Position numbers and translations under genes: made by a program
Assembly: GCA_024641005.1 (NCBI GenBank)
Contig: JAHEDX010000025.1
Location: forward strand, 1 to 49,256
Origin: Acidimicrobiaceae bacterium
GTDB taxonomy: Bacteria > Actinomycetota > Acidimicrobiia > Acidimicrobiales > Ilumatobacteraceae
DNA: 49,256 nt
Direction of reading: 5' to 3'
Notes under the pieces: generated by a model
What the model saw: only the letters and a program-made list of their open reading frames with translations
What the model was told of the DNA's origin: nothing
Database searches by the model: none
Shown: piece by piece, positions 46,055 through 49,256 of the stretch
Numbering within the stretch: position 1 is the stretch's first letter
Layout of the letters: each line of letters starts with the position of its first letter

Positions 46055-46926
46055 CAGTGCTCCGATGCTCCGACGCAGTGCGGACCCTCGGCCTCCTGGC
46101 CGGTGGTGTTGGTGCCGATCGGCTGACCTCGCACGATCGTGCCGGTGTCGACGGTGACGTCACCCGCTGCCGAGAACGCGAGCGGGAAGTGGTCCATGCC
46201 GCGCGGAGCCGGACCACCCTTCTTTTCGCCAACACGGTTGTACTGCGAACCGTGGCAGCCGCATTCGAACCACTGGCTCGAGAGGCACTGAGGCACGCGG
46301 CAACCGAGGTGTGGGCACTTCTGGTATTGGGCGATCAAGCCCTTCTGGAGACCGGGCAGCATGCTGGCCTCGTAGACCTTCTCGCCCTTCGGAAGTGCCT
46401 CGGCCGGGTACATGGTGATCCAGGCTCGCGCCTCGGGGGCGTAGAAGAAGCCGTTGCCGGACCGAATGCCCGAGATCACGTCGTCGTACCTGCCGACGGA
46501 GACCTTGCTGCCGAAGCCACCGGTCTTGGTCGGCCAGAGGAAGGCGACGAATGCGGCGGCCGAGAACGTGCCGATGCCGGCCGCCATCAACGAGATGGTG
46601 GCCCGGTTGAAGAACTGGCGGCGGCTGACGCCGAGCGCGTCCGGATCCGGCGGCACCCACGGGGTGAGACTCGACTCCTTCTCGACCGGGGCGACCGCGA
46701 CGCCGGTGCGGGCAGCGACGCCAGCTGCCTCGACTTCGGCTGCAGTGGCACCCGAGGGGGCAACATCGGTCTTTGCGGCGCGCGCCGACGCATCGCGACG
46801 AACCGTCTCGCCGCTGAGCGCACCCGCACCGCGAACGTCGGTACGTCGGGCGAGCGTCGTGAACGCCAGCGCGCCGAGGACCACGGCGGCGGCGATTGCG
46901 ATGATGATGACAGCGGTTGCGTTCAT
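46054..46926 (-). CDS. qcrA: Rieske 2Fe-2S subunit of the bc complex
   Basis: A 290-residue Rieske protein that takes electrons from menaquinol. An N-terminal helix is followed by a 70-residue Ala-rich linker, then a twin-arginine motif SRRQFF (residues 101-106) with a second helix, then the Rieske domain: C204-P-H206-L-G-C209 and C222-G-C224-H225-G-S. Of these C204, H206, C222 and H225 bind the cluster, and C209/C224 form the disulfide. An extra Cys214 lies between the boxes. GAGGAGG precedes the ATG, which overlaps the stop of an 8-codon ORF. Confidence 0.95.
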   Translation of the reverse strand: MNATAVIIIAIAAAVVLGALAFTTLARRTDVRGAGALSGETVRRDASARAAKTDVAPSGATAAEVEAAGVAARTGVAVAPVEKESSLTPWVPPDPDALGVSRRQFFNRATISLMAAGIGTFSAAAFVAFLWPTKTGGFGSKVSVGRYDDVISGIRSGNGFFYAPEARAWITMYPAEALPKGEKVYEASMLPGLQKGLIAQYQKCPHLGCRVPQCLSSQWFECGCHGSQYNRVGEKKGGPAPRGMDHFPLAFSAAGDVTVDTGTIVRGQPIGTNTTGQEAEGPHCVGASEH

Positions 46927-46949
46927 GTTGTGTGCCTCCTCTGCGTCAC
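46923..46949 (-). CDS. Bridging mini-ORF between subunit IV and Rieske genes (8 aa)
   Basis: An 8-codon ORF (VTQRRHTT read with GTG start). The GTG overlaps the upstream stop as GTGA and its TGA overlaps the Rieske ATG as ATGA. It runs over the Rieske ribosome site. Being so short and GTG-started, it is the weakest of the six. Confidence 0.25.
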   Translation of the reverse strand: MTQRRHTT

Positions 46950-47722
46950 AGCTCGAAGAACAAGCCGTCGCGCCACGGCAGGGTGAAGTTGAAGCCAGGG
47001 CCCCTGAAGAACGAACCGATCATGACCAGCACCGACCAGAACATGAAATGCACGGTCATCAAGGAGATCGCGAACTTGCGATCCTCTGGCTTGTTCGATG
47101 GGTTCTTGTCGATGTAGGGGGCGAAGATCAGCACGATCAGACCGACGCCGGGAATGGTCACGCCGGCGACCATCGGGTGGAACATCGTGAGCAGTTCCTG
47201 CAGACCCAGGAAGTACCAAGGCGCCTTCGACGGGTTGGGGGTCTGGTTCGGATTCGAGTGCTGCAACAGCGGAGCGTTCACCCAGATCGAGAACAGGAAG
47301 GTGAATGCCGTACACGCCAGTGCGGCGACGAACTCGGCCGCCAGCAGGTGCGGCCAGGTGTGGACCTTGTCGACCGGCTGTGCCTTGACGTCCTGGATCG
47401 AGCCCGACTTGACGACGGTCAAGAGGCGTTGCGTGTGGCCACCCGGACCGGCTCCGACGGGAACCCCGCCACCGCTCGGAGTGGCAGCGACAACGGCAGC
47501 GACCTTGTCTTGCACTGCGACGCCACCGCCCGGAGCGTCGGTCTCGCCTGACGACTTGGACTTGGCGGCGCGGCTGCGCTCGAGTAGATGGGCGGGGATG
47601 CGGGAGTCGGCCGGGGTCGCCGCAGCGGCTTCGGCAGCGGCCGGTTCGGACGCCGACTCGGCAGCGGCCTTGTCACGGGCCGCCTGCGCACGCTTCAGCA
47701 GGTGTTCGGGGATCTCAGTCAT
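46946..47722 (-). CDS. qcrB: Cytochrome b C-terminal domain (subunit IV-like) of the bc complex
   Basis: A 258-residue protein matching the C-terminal half of cytochrome b (like subunit IV of b6f). Three helices fill about residues 125-250; KAPWYFLGLQELLTMFHP is the counterpart of the PEWY quinol-site motif. The first 115 residues are a soluble Ala-rich extension with a repeated motif, IPEHLLKRAQAARDK at 4-18 and IPAHLLERSRAAKSK at 42-56. With the b6-like gene upstream it makes a split cytochrome b. Symbol by role only. Confidence 0.88.
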   Translation of the reverse strand: MTEIPEHLLKRAQAARDKAAAESASEPAAAEAAAATPADSRIPAHLLERSRAAKSKSSGETDAPGGGVAVQDKVAAVVAATPSGGGVPVGAGPGGHTQRLLTVVKSGSIQDVKAQPVDKVHTWPHLLAAEFVAALACTAFTFLFSIWVNAPLLQHSNPNQTPNPSKAPWYFLGLQELLTMFHPMVAGVTIPGVGLIVLIFAPYIDKNPSNKPEDRKFAISLMTVHFMFWSVLVMIGSFFRGPGFNFTLPWRDGLFFEL

Positions 47723-47737
47723 GTGCCACTGCTCCGA

Positions 47738-48523
47738 TCACAACGGCCCACTGATGCCGCCGTCTTTGCGGACTCTCCAGAAATGGATCGCCATGAAGAT
47801 GACGATGATGAACGGGAAGAACAACACGTGCAACACGTACCATCGCAGCAGGGTCTCGGAGCCGATCTCGGCACCGCCCAACAGCACGAATCTGACGTCC
47901 TGACCGAACACGGGTGTGTACCCCATCATGTTCGTGCCCACTGCGACGGCCCAGAGGGCGAGCTGATCCCACGGCAACAGGTAGCCCGTGAACGACAGCA
48001 GCAACGTGAGCTTCAGCAGGATGACGCCGATCACCCAGTTGAACTCGCGAGGTGGCTTGTAGGCGCCGTGGTAGAAGACGCGGGCCATGTGCAAGAACAC
48101 CGACAACACCATCAGGTGCGCGCCCCATCGGTGCATGTTTCTGACCAGTAGACCGAAGGTGACCGACGTCTGGAGATTGGAGATGTCGTCCCACGCCGCC
48201 GTCGCCTCGGGCCGGTAGAAGAACATCAAGAAGATGCCCGTGACGGTGAGCAAGATGAACAAGAAGAAGCTGAGGCCACCGAGACACAGGGTGTAACTGA
48301 CCTTGACGGCGTGACGCTTCACCTTCACCGGGTGCAGGTGGTACAGCACCGAGTTCATGATGACGTAGCTGCGGTTGCGGGGGCTGTCGCTGTAGCCCTT
48401 CCGGAAGATCGAGCCGGGCCGGAAGATGCTGGACCACACCTGGCCGCCCTGCACCCCGTCGACGGCCTGCTGCACGCGCTCTTTGGCGGTGGGCTTCGGC
48501 GTGTCGTCAATGATCTTTGCCAT
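47738..48523 (-). CDS. qcrB: Cytochrome b N-terminal domain (b6-like) of the bc complex
   Basis: A 261-residue, four-helix cytochrome b6-type subunit that binds two b haems. Haem ligand helices are visible: RNMHRWGAHLMVLSVFLHMAR and the later WYVLHVLFFPF with MAIHFWRVRKDGG. YKPPREFNW and GYLLPWDQLALWA are family motifs. The ATG is 23 bases after the ferredoxin stop. A split of cytochrome b into two genes resembles Firmicutes, cyanobacteria and some deep actinobacteria rather than the fused QcrB of mycobacteria. Confidence 0.92.
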   Translation of the reverse strand: MAKIIDDTPKPTAKERVQQAVDGVQGGQVWSSIFRPGSIFRKGYSDSPRNRSYVIMNSVLYHLHPVKVKRHAVKVSYTLCLGGLSFFLFILLTVTGIFLMFFYRPEATAAWDDISNLQTSVTFGLLVRNMHRWGAHLMVLSVFLHMARVFYHGAYKPPREFNWVIGVILLKLTLLLSFTGYLLPWDQLALWAVAVGTNMMGYTPVFGQDVRFVLLGGAEIGSETLLRWYVLHVLFFPFIIVIFMAIHFWRVRKDGGISGPL

Positions 48524-48546
48524 AGTGATCTTTCGCTGTGTCTCGC

Positions 48547-48960
48547 TCAGAGCCTCATGCCATAGCCGTAGCCATGGCTGTTGGTGCGGGCATGGGCATC
48601 GCCGGCGGCGGTCGGCTGGCCGACCTTACCCAGGATGATGACCCCGGTCGGGCAGCGGTCGACGCACAAGGCGCACCGCGTGCAGATGTCGTCGTCGATG
48701 ATGAACATCACGTTGTCGGACGGGTCCTGCCCTGGCTGCTCGGTGCCCTCCGCTTCGACGACCGCCTCGGTCGCGACCATGTGGATGCACTTCCAGGGGC
48801 AGATGTCGACGCAGCCCTCGCACATGATGCATTCGGTCTGATCGATGTGGATGAACTGCTTGGGCTTGACAGCGCGCGCGAGGTAGTCCGCGTCGACCTC
48901 GACGAGCGTGTACTCGTCGGTGTACGGCATCATCGGCGGATTGGCGTCGGTCTTGGCCAT
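48547..48960 (-). CDS. Two-cluster 4Fe-4S ferredoxin
   Basis: A 137-residue cytosolic ferredoxin with two 4Fe-4S motifs: CIMCEGCVDICP near residues 44-55 and CTRCALCVDRCP near 92-103, spaced by an acidic loop. It sits at the head of the bc gene group, directly before cytochrome b. It may feed electrons into a quinone-reducing complex, possibly the NuoEFG-less complex I of set 1; that is inference. The His/Tyr/Gly tail is unremarkable. Confidence 0.92.
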   Translation of the reverse strand: MAKTDANPPMMPYTDEYTLVEVDADYLARAVKPKQFIHIDQTECIMCEGCVDICPWKCIHMVATEAVVEAEGTEQPGQDPSDNVMFIIDDDICTRCALCVDRCPTGVIILGKVGQPTAAGDAHARTNSHGYGYGMRL

Positions 48961-49008
48961 GTGGGTTCGGTGTGGGTGCTCTCGGCGTCAGCGTTACGGG
49001 TCGGGAGT

Positions 49009-49256
49009 TCAGGACTTCTTCACGAGCGGACGGCCATATGTACTGGTCTCGAGTTCGGTCGTGACATTGTCGCCGCGCTTCTGCCACCAGAGCCAGATGA
49101 AGAGCAGCAGACCGAAGAAGTACACGTGGATCAATACGACGACCACGTCGCGCACTGCTTCGTATTGGAGGGTGATCGGGTTCCAGCCGCCGAGCGGCTC
49201 GGGCTTGAGGATGTCGAACGGACCGTAGATGATCTTGGTGCGGTTCCAGCCGAGGT
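49009..49256 (-). CDS. Membrane protein, C-terminal fragment (runs off the window)
   Basis: An open frame enters at the right edge and ends at TGA 49011-49009, about 81 residues. It reads LGWNRTKIIYGPFDILKPEP, then a membrane helix (VRDVVVVLIHVYFFGLLLFIWLWW), then a polar end, TTELETSTYGRPLVKKS. I do not recognise the family. It lies 48 bases upstream of the ferredoxin gene on the same strand and is probably part of the same respiratory operon. Confidence 0.7.
   Translation of the reverse strand, partial: LGWNRTKIIYGPFDILKPEPLGGWNPITLQYEAVRDVVVVLIHVYFFGLLLFIWLWWQKRGDNVTTELETSTYGRPLVKKS

Noticed and set aside
47715..47741. A bridging ORF between the two cytochrome b genes
   Set aside because: An 8-codon GTG-started frame begins on the upstream stop, but it ends several bases inside the next gene and not on its start codon.

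Overview
The window is high-GC DNA from a free-living actinobacterium. The respiratory gene set (two complex I loci, a split menaquinol cytochrome b, a two-haem cytochrome c), an acyl-ACP desaturase and many GTG starts suggest the class Acidimicrobiia (Ilumatobacter-like). That placement is inference; no rRNA is present. I see no integrase, transposase, CRISPR array or phage gene. No stretch longer than 300 bases lacks a gene.

Layout. 1-1.9 kb: the 5' end of tuf, tRNA-Met(CAT) and tRNA-Thr(GGT) just upstream of it, a GNAT acetyltransferase, tRNA-Tyr(GTA) and a YajQ-family gene. 1.9-6.1 kb: acs with a coupled, proline-rich membrane protein. 6.3-18.2 kb (minus strand): an eleven-gene complex I locus, nuoABCDHIJKLMN, with no nuoE, nuoF or nuoG, followed by midA, whose mitochondrial homologue methylates the complex I subunit equivalent to NuoD. 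18.3-22.5 kb: two 2-oxoglutarate/Fe(II) oxygenases, an MFS transporter and an acyl-ACP desaturase with a palindromic operator over its promoter. 22.7-27.8 kb: a four-gene ABC exporter plus two-component operon. 27.9-28.7 kb: a class II aldolase-family gene. 28.7-49.3 kb: one minus-strand respiratory block of about 20.5 kb, running membrane protein (cut), two-cluster ferredoxin, cytochrome b6-like, subunit IV-like, Rieske, two-haem cytochrome c, unknown membrane protein, then a complete 14-gene complex I set, nuoA to nuoN.

How it works together. Complex I set 2 can oxidise NADH and pass electrons to menaquinone. The bc complex encoded just upstream, and translationally linked to nuoA2, reoxidises the quinol. 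Set 1 lacks the NADH module and probably takes electrons from another carrier, perhaps a ferredoxin. Acs and the desaturase serve acetate and lipid metabolism.

Two patterns run through the whole window. (i) Genes that begin transcription units mostly lack a Shine-Dalgarno (SD) sequence and carry a TANNNT -10 box 6-9 bases before the start codon, which suggests leaderless mRNAs. (ii) In the respiratory operons genes overlap as ATGA, GTGA or TGATG. Where a larger gap does occur, it is usually filled by a tiny ORF (8-38 codons) that overlaps the stop of the gene before and the start of the gene after. I found six of these; they are the most unusual signal in the window.
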